From assembly GCA_945878515.1 (NCBI GenBank), contig CAMCTL010000044.1:1-21609 (forward strand): a stretch of 21,609 bases of DNA. Direction: 5' to 3'. Within the stretch, counting starts at the first letter, position 1. Each line of letters begins with the position of its first letter. The translations under genes were made by a program, and so were the position numbers. The notes beneath the pieces are model-generated. The model was given only the letters and a program-made list of their open reading frames with translations, did no database searches and was not told the origin of the DNA. Below, piece by piece: positions 14,641-21,609 of this stretch. Source of the DNA: Flavobacterium psychrophilum (GTDB taxonomy: Bacteria > Bacteroidota > Bacteroidia > Flavobacteriales > Flavobacteriaceae).

Positions 14641-15471
14641 ATGAAAAAGATTTTGTTTCCTACCGATTTTTCCGAAGCTGCAGATAATGCTTTTGTTCAT
14701 GCTTTGGAGTTTGCAAAAATTGTAAATGCAGAACTTGTGCTATTACACACTTTTGAATTTCCTATTTATGATAACCAATTTTTTCCGGAAAATTACAATG
14801 TCATTTTTGATTCGCTTGAATTGTCAGCATTCGATATGTTTAAAGACGAGATTCCAAAACTTCGAGCCATTGCCGTTGAGAGAAATCTTCATCATATCAA
14901 AATGAGCCACAGATTGATGGACGGTAATTTATTGTACAATATCAAAAAAGCTATTGAAGAAGAAAAGATTGATTTTGTAGTTATGGGAACTTCAGGAGCT
15001 AGTGGATGGGAGGCTTTCTTCTTGGGAACAAACACAGGAAATGTATTGACTGCTGTTGATGTCCCAGTTTTGAGCGTTCCACAGGAATGCAAGTTCAAAA
15101 AAATAGAAACTATTGGATTTACCACTCGTTTTCGTGATAAAGACAAACAAGCATTGCACGAAGTCTTGAAAATTACCAAAAAAACACATGCCCAAGTAAA
15201 ATGTTTGTATGTAAAGACTACCGCTTCCGATGTTTCGGAAACTATAATTAAACAATGGGAAGAAGAATTTGAAGGAGAACCAATTGAGTTTATCATCATT
15301 CAATCTGAAGAAGTGCAAGATGCAATTTTAGATTTTATTCTATTGAAAGACATCGATGTTTTGGCCATGCTTACTTACAAAAGAAACTTTTTCGTTGAGT
15401 TATTCAGTCCGAGTCTCACTCAAAAATTTTCAAATCAATTAGGCATTCCAATTTTAGCAATGCAGGAGTAA
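14641..15471 (+). CDS. Universal stress protein, tandem UspA domains
   Basis: 276 residues. Domain 1 (1-147) starts MKKILFPTDFSEAADNAFVH and keeps the ATP-binding pattern G-x2-G-x9-G(S/T): Gly116, Gly119, Gly129-Thr130 in MGTSGASGWEAFFLGTNTG, followed by VPVLSVP. Domain 2 (about 150-276, KIETIGFTTRF... ending IPILAMQE) has the fold but lacks the glycine motif, so probably only the first half binds nucleotide. No signal peptide; cytoplasmic. Such tandem Usp proteins respond to starvation, redox or energy stress; the exact signal here is unknown. It lies just before the polyphosphate cluster, another stress-related unit, with a hairpin between. Confidence 0.93.
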   Translation: MKKILFPTDFSEAADNAFVHALEFAKIVNAELVLLHTFEFPIYDNQFFPENYNVIFDSLELSAFDMFKDEIPKLRAIAVERNLHHIKMSHRLMDGNLLYNIKKAIEEEKIDFVVMGTSGASGWEAFFLGTNTGNVLTAVDVPVLSVPQECKFKKIETIGFTTRFRDKDKQALHEVLKITKKTHAQVKCLYVKTTASDVSETIIKQWEEEFEGEPIEFIIIQSEEVQDAILDFILLKDIDVLAMLTYKRNFFVELFSPSLTQKFSNQLGIPILAMQE

Positions 15472-15491
15472 AAGAAAAGCCACGATTTATG

Positions 15492-15499
15492 TATTTTTG
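15492..15499 (+). promoter_or_regulatory. Possible -7 box (TATTTTTG) of the polyphosphate cluster
   Basis: TATTTTTG matches TAnnTTTG 70 bp before the ATG at 15570. A transcript from here would carry the hairpin at 15521-15548 in its leader. No -33 element is seen. Confidence 0.35.
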
Positions 15500-15520
15500 G
15501 GGCAAATAAATAAATAGAAG

Positions 15521-15548
15521 CCTCTAAAAAATGATTGTTTTTTAGAGG
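15521..15548 (+). terminator. Hairpin after the universal stress protein gene
   Basis: An 11-bp perfect stem (CCTCTAAAAAA, 15521-15531, with TTTTTTAGAGG, 15538-15548) with loop TGATTG, then TTTCC. It is 50 bp past the stop at 15471 and can act as terminator of that gene, although the T-run is short. Confidence 0.65.
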
Positions 15549-15569
15549 TTTCCTTAATAAAAACTATTT

Positions 15570-16055
15570 ATGAAAAATTTAATAATAATTCGACACGCCA
15601 AATCAGATAGTGCAATCCATTTAAATGACGTTGATAGACCAATAAATCAACGCGGAATTGAAGACGCAAAGCTTGTAGCAACTAATTTTCTAAATTTCGT
15701 TCCTGAAAATTTCGTAATTCATTGTAGTCCAGCAAAAAGAACAAAAGAAACTGCAATTATTTTTGCAAATACAATAATATATCCCGTTTCAAGTATCATT
15801 TATTATGACAATCTTTATACTTTTGATGAAAATAGCTTGGAAAAAGTGATCAAATCGTGCAATAATGATGTCGATAATGTAATCCTTTTTGGTCATAACA
15901 ATGCTATTACAGATTTTGTTAATAAATTTGGCGATATTTATATCGATAATGTGCCAACTGCTGGTTTAATTTGGCTTCAATTTCATACAGATAATTGGAA
16001 CGCATTAAACCAAGGCAAAATAATAAAAACAATATTTCCCAGGAATTTAAAATAG
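15570..16055 (+). CDS. SixA-like phosphohistidine phosphatase (histidine phosphatase superfamily)
   Basis: 161 residues, the size of SixA. The catalytic RHxK motif is Arg8-His9-Ala-Lys11 (IIIRHAKSD); His51 in HCSPAKRTKETA and Gly108-His109-Asn110 in ILFGHNN complete the phosphate pocket. SixA of E. coli dephosphorylates phosphohistidine on PTS or phosphorelay proteins. Here the gene is followed 5 bp later by polyphosphate kinase, whose mechanism uses a phosphohistidine, so a link to polyphosphate metabolism is an attractive inference only. Cytoplasmic, no signal peptide. Confidence 0.9.
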   Translation: MKNLIIIRHAKSDSAIHLNDVDRPINQRGIEDAKLVATNFLNFVPENFVIHCSPAKRTKETAIIFANTIIYPVSSIIYYDNLYTFDENSLEKVIKSCNNDVDNVILFGHNNAITDFVNKFGDIYIDNVPTAGLIWLQFHTDNWNALNQGKIIKTIFPRNLK

Positions 16056-16060
16056 AGCGC

Positions 16061-18133
16061 GTGCAGAAATACAAATACATTGATAGAGAAAGAAGTTGGT
16101 TAAACTTTAACGCCAGAGTGCTACAAGAGGCTGCTGACGATTCAGTGCCATTATTGGAAAGATTAAGATTTCTAGGTATTTTTTCTAATAATTTAGATGA
16201 GTTTTTTCGAGTACGTTTTGCTGCAATTCGAAGATTGAGTTTGTCTGGAATATCCGGAAAAAATATACTTGGTGGAGTTTCTGCGCATCAATTATTGAAA
16301 GACATTACAGAAGTTGTAATTCAACAACAAAATGAAAGTTTAGGGATATTAAGAATTATTGAAAGCCAACTCGAAAAAGAAAATATTTTTATTATCGATG
16401 AAAATCATATTTCTGCAGAACAAGAAATTTATCTTAAAGATTTTTTCATACAACAATTAAGTCCAGAATTGATTACCATCATTTTGAATGATTTAGCTGA
16501 ATTTCCAACACTGAAAGATTCTGTTGGTTATTTAGCCGTAAAGTTGGTCATGAAAAAAAATGCTGAAGTTCGTTATGCAATGATTGAGATTCCTAACACA
16601 ATCAATCGATTTGTAGTTTTACCAAGCGAAGATGATAAAAAATATATAATTTTATTGGACGATGTGATAAGGCAAAATTTAGGAAGTATTTTCAATATTT
16701 TTGATTACCGCAGCGTATCGGCTCACATGATAAAGATTACCCGAGACGCACAGCTTGAGATGGATAGCGATTTGAGTAAAAGTATGCTCGAAAAGATAGC
16801 TTCTAGCGTAAAAGACAGACGAATAGGTGAGCCAGTTCGTTTTATTTATGATGAATTAATTGAAAAAGACACTTTAAAATTTGTTCTACATAAAATGCAT
16901 ATTATTTCATCGGATAGTATTATTCCTGGCGGGAAATACCACAATAGAAGAGATTATATGAAGTTCCCAAATCTCGGCAGGCACGATTTATTGTACACAA
17001 AAAATCAACCTTTGCCTGTTCCTGGATTGAATCTTGAGGGCAGTATCTTAGAAAAAATCAGTAAAAAGGATTATTTAATACACGCACCATATCAGTCATT
17101 TTCATACTTAACAAAGTTTTTGCGTGAAGCTGCTTTAGATCCAAAAGTTACATCAATAAAAATAACATTATATAGATTAGCCAAAAATTCTCAGATTGTT
17201 AGTTCACTTATAAATGCTGCAAAAAACGGCAAAAAAGTGACAGTTCAAATCGAATTACAGGCTCGTTTTGACGAAGCATCAAATATTTCTTACTCAGAAC
17301 AAATGCAAACCGAAGGTATAAATCTCATTTTTGGTATAAAAGGATTGAAAGTTCACAGTAAAGTTTGCGTTATTGAAAGAATTGAAGAAAACTCAGTGAG
17401 GCGCTACGGCTTTATTTCTACAGGCAATTTTAATGAACAAACTGCAAAAATTTATACTGATGTTACGCTATTTACAAGTCATCAGCAAATACTAAAAGAT
17501 GCTTCTAAAATTTTTCAATTTTTCGAAATCAATTACAGACTTTTTAGATATAAACATCTTATAGTTTCACCTCACTACACAAGATCTCGTTTTACAAAGA
17601 TGATTGATAGAGAAATAACGAATGCTTTAAATGGCGACGAAGCCTATATTAAGCTTAAAATGAATAGTTTGTCTGATTTTGAAATGATTGATAAATTATA
17701 CGAAGCTAGTAATGCAGGCGTAAAAATTCAGCTTGAAGTTAGAGGAATTTGTTCATTAATTCCTGGTGTGCAGGGAATGAGTGAAAATATCGAAGCCATT
17801 AGTATTGTTGATAATTATTTGGAACATTCAAGAATCTACATTTTTGGAAACCTAGGTAACCCGGAAGTTTATATTTCATCTGCCGATTTTATGACTAGAA
17901 ATCTTGATGCAAGAGTAGAAGTTACCTGTCCGATTTATGATGATAAAATTAAAAAAGAGTTGATTGATATATTTGATATTGGTTGGAAAGGAAATGTTAA
18001 AGCGCGCTATCATTCTGAAAATTTGGATAACATATACAAAGCTCGCAACGAAAATGAGCCTGTTTTTAGGGCTCAATTTGAAACTTATAATTATCATTTA
18101 GATAAAGTAGAAATAGCCCACGAAAATATTTAA
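16061..18133 (+). CDS. ppk1: Polyphosphate kinase 1
   Basis: 690 residues from the GTG at 16061, 5 bp after the preceding stop. An in-frame TTG at 15995 would overlap that gene by 61 bp and add residues unlike the family. The enzyme polymerises the gamma-phosphate of ATP into polyphosphate. The N-terminal domain begins YIDRERSWLNFNARVLQEA. The catalytic histidine lies in GLKVHSKVCVIER (His432); the second conserved histidine is His589 in YLEHSRIYIFGN; both match E. coli positions 435 and 592 closely. ISTGNFNEQTAKIYTD is also diagnostic. It forms an operon with the SixA-like gene and ppx, putting synthesis and breakdown together. Confidence 0.95.
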   Translation: MQKYKYIDRERSWLNFNARVLQEAADDSVPLLERLRFLGIFSNNLDEFFRVRFAAIRRLSLSGISGKNILGGVSAHQLLKDITEVVIQQQNESLGILRIIESQLEKENIFIIDENHISAEQEIYLKDFFIQQLSPELITIILNDLAEFPTLKDSVGYLAVKLVMKKNAEVRYAMIEIPNTINRFVVLPSEDDKKYIILLDDVIRQNLGSIFNIFDYRSVSAHMIKITRDAQLEMDSDLSKSMLEKIASSVKDRRIGEPVRFIYDELIEKDTLKFVLHKMHIISSDSIIPGGKYHNRRDYMKFPNLGRHDLLYTKNQPLPVPGLNLEGSILEKISKKDYLIHAPYQSFSYLTKFLREAALDPKVTSIKITLYRLAKNSQIVSSLINAAKNGKKVTVQIELQARFDEASNISYSEQMQTEGINLIFGIKGLKVHSKVCVIERIEENSVRRYGFISTGNFNEQTAKIYTDVTLFTSHQQILKDASKIFQFFEINYRLFRYKHLIVSPHYTRSRFTKMIDREITNALNGDEAYIKLKMNSLSDFEMIDKLYEASNAGVKIQLEVRGICSLIPGVQGMSENIEAISIVDNYLEHSRIYIFGNLGNPEVYISSADFMTRNLDARVEVTCPIYDDKIKKELIDIFDIGWKGNVKARYHSENLDNIYKARNENEPVFRAQFETYNYHLDKVEIAHENI

Positions 18134-18167
18134 TTGAACTGGCTCACAAATAAACTATATAGAATTG

Positions 18168-19097
18168 ATGACAAATACAGTAGTATTTAATGCAGTGCAA
18201 GAGGAAACCCTCAAAATAAAAAAATATGCAGCAATTGATATTGGCTCCAATGCGATGCGATTATTAATTACTTATATAGTTGAACAAGAAGGCAAAGAAC
18301 CACAATTTAATAAAAACTCTTTGGTTCGTGTTCCAATTCGTTTGGGACAAGATTCTTTTACTGTTGGCGAAATCTCAGAAGAAAATATTGACCGAATGAT
18401 TGATGCTATGAAAGCATTCGGTCTTTTGATGAAAGTTCATAAAGTAGAAAAATACAGGGCACTTGCCACATCGGCAATGCGCGAAGCTTATAATGGACAG
18501 GAAGTTGTTGAAATTATTAAAGAAAAAGCGGGTATTGATATTGAAATTATTGATGGAAAAAAAGAAGCAATCATAATCGCTTCAACAGATTTGCATCACC
18601 TTTTAAAATCCGACAAAACTTATTTATATGTTGATGTTGGCGGTGGTAGCACCGAGTTTTCTCTTTTTTCAAACGGGAAAATTGTGGTTTCCAAATCTTT
18701 TAAAGCTGGAACAGTTCGTTTTTTGAATAATATGGTTTGTAATATTGTTTGGGAGGAAATGGAAAAATGGATAAAGACCAATACAAAAGATTATGACGAA
18801 ATTATCCTAATTGGTTCTGGTGGAAATATCAATAAATTATTTAAAATGTCAGGAAAACTGCAAGACAAACCCATGTCTTATATTTATTTAAATTCCCAAT
18901 ATGCTTTCTTAAATTCCTTGACTTATGAAAAAAGAATTGCAGAATTAGGTTTGAATCCCGACCGTTCTGATGTAATTATTCCAGCAACACAAATTTACCT
19001 TAATGCAATGAAATGGAGTGGTGCTAGAAATATTTATGTACCTAAAATTGGACTTTCAGACGGAATTGTTAAGGCAATGTATTTTGGTAAAATTTAA
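18168..19097 (+). CDS. ppx: Exopolyphosphatase, Ppx/GppA family
   Basis: 309 residues from the ATG at 18168 (a TTG directly before it is unlikely to be used), 34 bp after ppk1. It is an actin/hexokinase-fold phosphatase: phosphate-1 motif AIDIGSNAMRLL with Asp24, catalytic-type Glu133 in GKKEAI, phosphate-2 motif DVGGGST (156-162), and GSGGNINKLFKM near 210. It removes terminal phosphate from polyphosphate, or from pppGpp. The length is that of the short form, without the extra C-terminal domains of E. coli Ppx. Probably cotranscribed with ppk1. Confidence 0.93.
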   Translation: MTNTVVFNAVQEETLKIKKYAAIDIGSNAMRLLITYIVEQEGKEPQFNKNSLVRVPIRLGQDSFTVGEISEENIDRMIDAMKAFGLLMKVHKVEKYRALATSAMREAYNGQEVVEIIKEKAGIDIEIIDGKKEAIIIASTDLHHLLKSDKTYLYVDVGGGSTEFSLFSNGKIVVSKSFKAGTVRFLNNMVCNIVWEEMEKWIKTNTKDYDEIILIGSGGNINKLFKMSGKLQDKPMSYIYLNSQYAFLNSLTYEKRIAELGLNPDRSDVIIPATQIYLNAMKWSGARNIYVPKIGLSDGIVKAMYFGKI

Positions 19098-19099
19098 TT

Positions 19100-19122
19100 G
19101 AAATTATAGATTTCGTTTTTTT
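19100..19122 (+). terminator. Weak terminator after ppx
   Basis: A 6-bp stem GAAATT/GATTTC (19100-19105, 19109-19114, one G-T pair) followed by seven T (19116-19122), just after the ppx stop and before the convergent ABC-F gene. Confidence 0.4.
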
Positions 19123-19172
19123 GTAATAAAGCCAAAAACAATTGTATAAAAATGTATTTGACTTTTTCTGAT

Positions 19173-21035
19173 TTAACCTTCAATTTTAGCACTAAGTTCA
19201 AACCATCGTGATTCTTTAGTTTCTATTTTGTTAATAATTTGTTCTAGTTCTTTGGCTTTCATTGCAATATCGACATCAGAAACTTTTCCATCAGAAAATA
19301 ATTGCTCTATTTTTTCCTTTTCTATTTCTAAATCCTTGATTTCTCTTTCGATTTTTTGGTATTCTTTCTGCTCGTTGAATGTTAGATTGCCGGTAGGATT
19401 GTTTTGTTTCCAATCTTTCTTTTCGGCTTTGTTTTCCTCTTTTTGTTGTACATCGGCGCTGTCTTCATAAGCTCTAAAATCAGAATAATTCCCTGGAAAA
19501 TCTTCGATTACACCTTCACCTCTAAAAACAAATAAGTGATCAACAATTTTGTCCATAAAATAGCGGTCGTGCGAAACTACAAGTAAACATCCAGGATAAT
19601 CCAAAAGGAAACTTTCTAAAACATTTAAAGTAACGATATCAAGGTCGTTAGTCGGTTCGTCCAGAATCAAGAAATTTGGATTTTGAATAAGAACGGTACA
19701 TAAATACAGTCGTTTCAATTCGCCACCACTAAGCTTTTCTACATAATCATACTGTTTTTTGGAATCAAATAGAAATCGTTCCAACAATTGCGAAGCCGAA
19801 ATAATTTTTCCTTTTGTCAATGGAATATACTCACCGTATTCTTTAATGACATCAATAACCCGTTGCGCCGGTTTAGGATTAATCCCACTTTGAGTGTAAT
19901 ACCCAATTTTTATGGTATCGCCTTTGATAACTTTTCCTCCATCAAGCGGAATTGTTCCTGTAAGTACATTCAAAAAAGTTGACTTTCCTGTTCCGTTTTT
20001 TCCTATAATTCCAATGCGTTCGCCACGTTGAAAATCGAAAGTGAAATTATCTAAGATAATCCGGTCTTTAAACTTCTTGGATACCTTGTGAAGCTCAATA
20101 ATCTTGCTTCCCATTCGTTCCATATTGATTTCGAGTTCGACTTTATTTTCTCGACGACGACTTTGCGCCTTTTCTTTGATAACATAAAAGTCATCTTGTC
20201 TTGATTTTGATTTAGTAGTTCTTGCTTTGGGCTGGCGTCGCATCCACTCCAATTCTTTTACAAATAAATTTTGAGCTTTATCTACGCTTGAATTTTCCGA
20301 AGCAATTCGCTCTTCTTTTTTTTCTAAATAATAGGAATAATTGCCTTTGTATTGATACAGTTTACCATTGTCTAATTCAATGATTTCATTGCAAACGCGT
20401 TCCAAGAAAAAACGGTCGTGGGTGACCATAAACAGCGTAATATTTTCCTTTGCAAAATAACTTTCAAGCCATTCAATCATCTCTAAATCCAAATGATTTG
20501 TAGGTTCATCAAGAATCAATAAATCGGGGCGATTAATAAGAATAATTGCCAGTGATAATCTTTTTTTCTGTCCACCAGAAAGTGTTTTTACTTTTAGTTC
20601 GAAATTTTCTAACTTCAATTTGTACAAAATTTGCTTGAATTGAGTTTCAAAATCCCACGCATTGTGCTGATCCATTTTGTCAAAAGCTTTTTGATAGGCT
20701 TCCTCATTTTCAGGATTTTCCAATGCTTTTTCATATTCTTGAATAACTTGCAGCGTCTCGTTATCCGATGCGAAAATGCTTTCTTCAATCGTCAATTCGT
20801 CTTGTAAATTAGAATCTTGCGATAAAAAAGCCATCCGAATTCCTTTCCTTACAACTACATTTCCACTATCAGGTTCGTCTTCACCATTAATAATTTTCAT
20901 AATACAAGTTTTCCCGGAACCATTTTTGGCTATAAAGGCAATTTTTTGGTCTTTGTTAATCCCAAAAGATATGTTTTCGAAAAGCGTTCTTTCACCAAAA
21001 GATTTCGAGATATTTTCAACAGATAAGTAATTCAC
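19173..21035 (-). CDS. ABC-F family ATPase, Uup-like
   Basis: 620 residues from the GTG at 21035. Two ABC domains in one chain without membrane segments: first Walker A AKNGSGKT (35-42), LSGGQ (151-155), DEPTNHLD (175-182); an interdomain linker with the charged stretch RRQPKARTTKSKSR; second Walker A GKNGTGKS (344-351), LSGGE (434-438), DEPTNDLD (458-465). A charged coiled-coil C-terminus (about 550-620, IEREIKDLEIEKEKIEQLF) is the Uup-type DNA- or ribosome-binding tail. ABC-F proteins act on ribosomes; Uup is also linked to transposon excision and replication in E. coli. Nothing suggests an antibiotic-resistance ABC-F. Monocistronic. Confidence 0.92.
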   Translation of the reverse strand: MNYLSVENISKSFGERTLFENISFGINKDQKIAFIAKNGSGKTCIMKIINGEDEPDSGNVVVRKGIRMAFLSQDSNLQDELTIEESIFASDNETLQVIQEYEKALENPENEEAYQKAFDKMDQHNAWDFETQFKQILYKLKLENFELKVKTLSGGQKKRLSLAIILINRPDLLILDEPTNHLDLEMIEWLESYFAKENITLFMVTHDRFFLERVCNEIIELDNGKLYQYKGNYSYYLEKKEERIASENSSVDKAQNLFVKELEWMRRQPKARTTKSKSRQDDFYVIKEKAQSRRRENKVELEINMERMGSKIIELHKVSKKFKDRIILDNFTFDFQRGERIGIIGKNGTGKSTFLNVLTGTIPLDGGKVIKGDTIKIGYYTQSGINPKPAQRVIDVIKEYGEYIPLTKGKIISASQLLERFLFDSKKQYDYVEKLSGGELKRLYLCTVLIQNPNFLILDEPTNDLDIVTLNVLESFLLDYPGCLLVVSHDRYFMDKIVDHLFVFRGEGVIEDFPGNYSDFRAYEDSADVQQKEENKAEKKDWKQNNPTGNLTFNEQKEYQKIEREIKDLEIEKEKIEQLFSDGKVSDVDIAMKAKELEQIINKIETKESRWFELSAKIEG

Positions 21036-21052
21036 AATTATATTTTTTTTTG

Positions 21053-21060
21053 CAAAAGTA
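21053..21060 (-). promoter_or_regulatory. -7 box (TACTTTTG) of the ABC-F gene
   Basis: TACTTTTG on the minus strand matches TAnnTTTG and ends 17 bp before the GTG at 21035, supporting that start. Confidence 0.55.
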
Positions 21061-21400
21061 AGCTATTATAAGACTAATTGCGAATAGATAATTTCATATC
21101 AAAATAGTTTTATTTTTGAAAAACAATAGGAAAACGACAGTGAAAAAGCGTTAATTTTTTTTAATGTAGCGTATTTTTTATCGCAAAAAATTAAATGTCA
21201 CTAGCAAAAAAATTTAGAAAAAGTTAGTTATGATGTAGACGACTATAAAGGCTCAGGGGGCTAAATGATAAATTTGAATACACTAAAAAAATTCTAAAAA
21301 TTTATAATTTAACATTTGAGATAAAAATAATTTTTTTAAATAATAATTTTTGTACTTTAGTGCCTCAATAAGTTACCTTTTAACATTAAAACTTATCAGT
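21061..21400. other. Intergenic region before the response regulator gene
   Basis: Very AT-rich, no gene seen on either strand. TACTTTAG at 21353-21360 is a one-mismatch -7 box, 40 bp before the response regulator start. I see no repeat, RNA gene or clear operator. Confidence 0.45.
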
Positions 21401-21609
21401 TTGCTAAAAATATTCTTAGTTGAAGACGATCCCTTTTTTGGTGAAGCTTTAAAATATCATTTAAAATTAAATCCTGATTTTGAGCTCTATCTTTTTAAAA
21501 CAGGGATGGAATGTATCAGTAATCTATATCAAAAACCAGACATAATTTGTTTAGATTTTGGATTGCCTGATATTACAGGAGATAAATTACTGCAAAGGAT
21601 TCAAGAAAT
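21401..21609 (+). CDS. Response regulator, N-terminal receiver domain (partial)
   Basis: The frame opens at a TTG (21401) and runs off the window after 69 codons: LKIFLVEDDPFFGEALKYHL, then KPDIICLDFGLPDITGDKLL. This is a CheY-like receiver: acidic pair Asp9-Asp10 and phospho-acceptor Asp52 in LDFGLPD. The output domain is beyond the window; this type of sequence in flavobacteria is often followed by an AAA+ sigma-54 activator or a DNA-binding domain, but that cannot be judged here. There is no ATG near, so TTG is the best start. Confidence 0.85.
   Translation, partial: MLKIFLVEDDPFFGEALKYHLKLNPDFELYLFKTGMECISNLYQKPDIICLDFGLPDITGDKLLQRIQE

Noticed and set aside
15995..16060. Upstream TTG start of ppk1
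   Set aside because: It overlaps the previous gene by 61 bp, adds non-family sequence, and the GTG at 16061 gives the usual length.
19173..21035. First Walker A of the ABC-F protein begins with Ala instead of Gly
   Set aside because: The core NGSGKT is intact and this variation is tolerated at that position, so no loss of function is implied.

Overview
The window is chromosomal DNA from a low-GC member of the Bacteroidota, most likely Flavobacterium or a close relative. Three things point there: codon use is strongly A/T at third positions; nearly every solid gene start lacks a Shine-Dalgarno but is preceded by the Bacteroidota sigma-A -7 box TAnnTTTG; and the housekeeping proteins (MnmE, Ppk, Ppx, a membrane-anchored MutS-like ATPase, a Uup-type ABC-F) have a flavobacterial look. 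No database search was possible, so family names rest on motifs read by eye.

Left part (1-3500), accessory: an XRE/S24 phage-type repressor (153-929) with a palindrome in its promoter, a 41-residue single-pass membrane protein (1005-1130), a DCC-family thiol oxidoreductase (1233-1646), a BRO-N/DinD-like protein (1789-2619) and, just upstream of it, the broken N-terminal remnant of a second BRO-N gene (2647-2847). About 650 bp without an intact gene follow, holding a 33-bp direct repeat, a decayed reading frame, and a strong palindrome with a promoter-like arrangement.

Centre (3502-10814), candidate defence island: a tight three-gene minus-strand operon encodes a 1210-residue Type IIG-like restriction-modification enzyme, a Schlafen/AlbA_2-domain protein (2-bp gap) and a CoiA-like nuclease with a long charged coiled-coil tail (11-bp gap). 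The coiled-coil part is open in two frames for about 940 bp. Upstream lies a small HTH regulator whose promoter carries repeated TTGACAC/GTGTCAA palindromes; the same operator arrangement occurs beyond the 3' end of the operon at 3338-3388, so these sites bracket the island.

Right part (10927-21609), core genome: mnmE (minus), a membrane MutS-like ATPase (plus), a tandem-domain universal stress protein (plus), a polyphosphate cluster sixA-like/ppk1/ppx (plus), an ABC-F ATPase (minus), and the start of a response regulator (plus) cut by the window end.

The most interesting points are the restriction/Schlafen/CoiA operon as a possible composite anti-phage system, its dual-frame coiled coil, the shared operators at both ends of the island, and short repeat-like sequences sitting in frame inside the restriction enzyme and mnmE genes.
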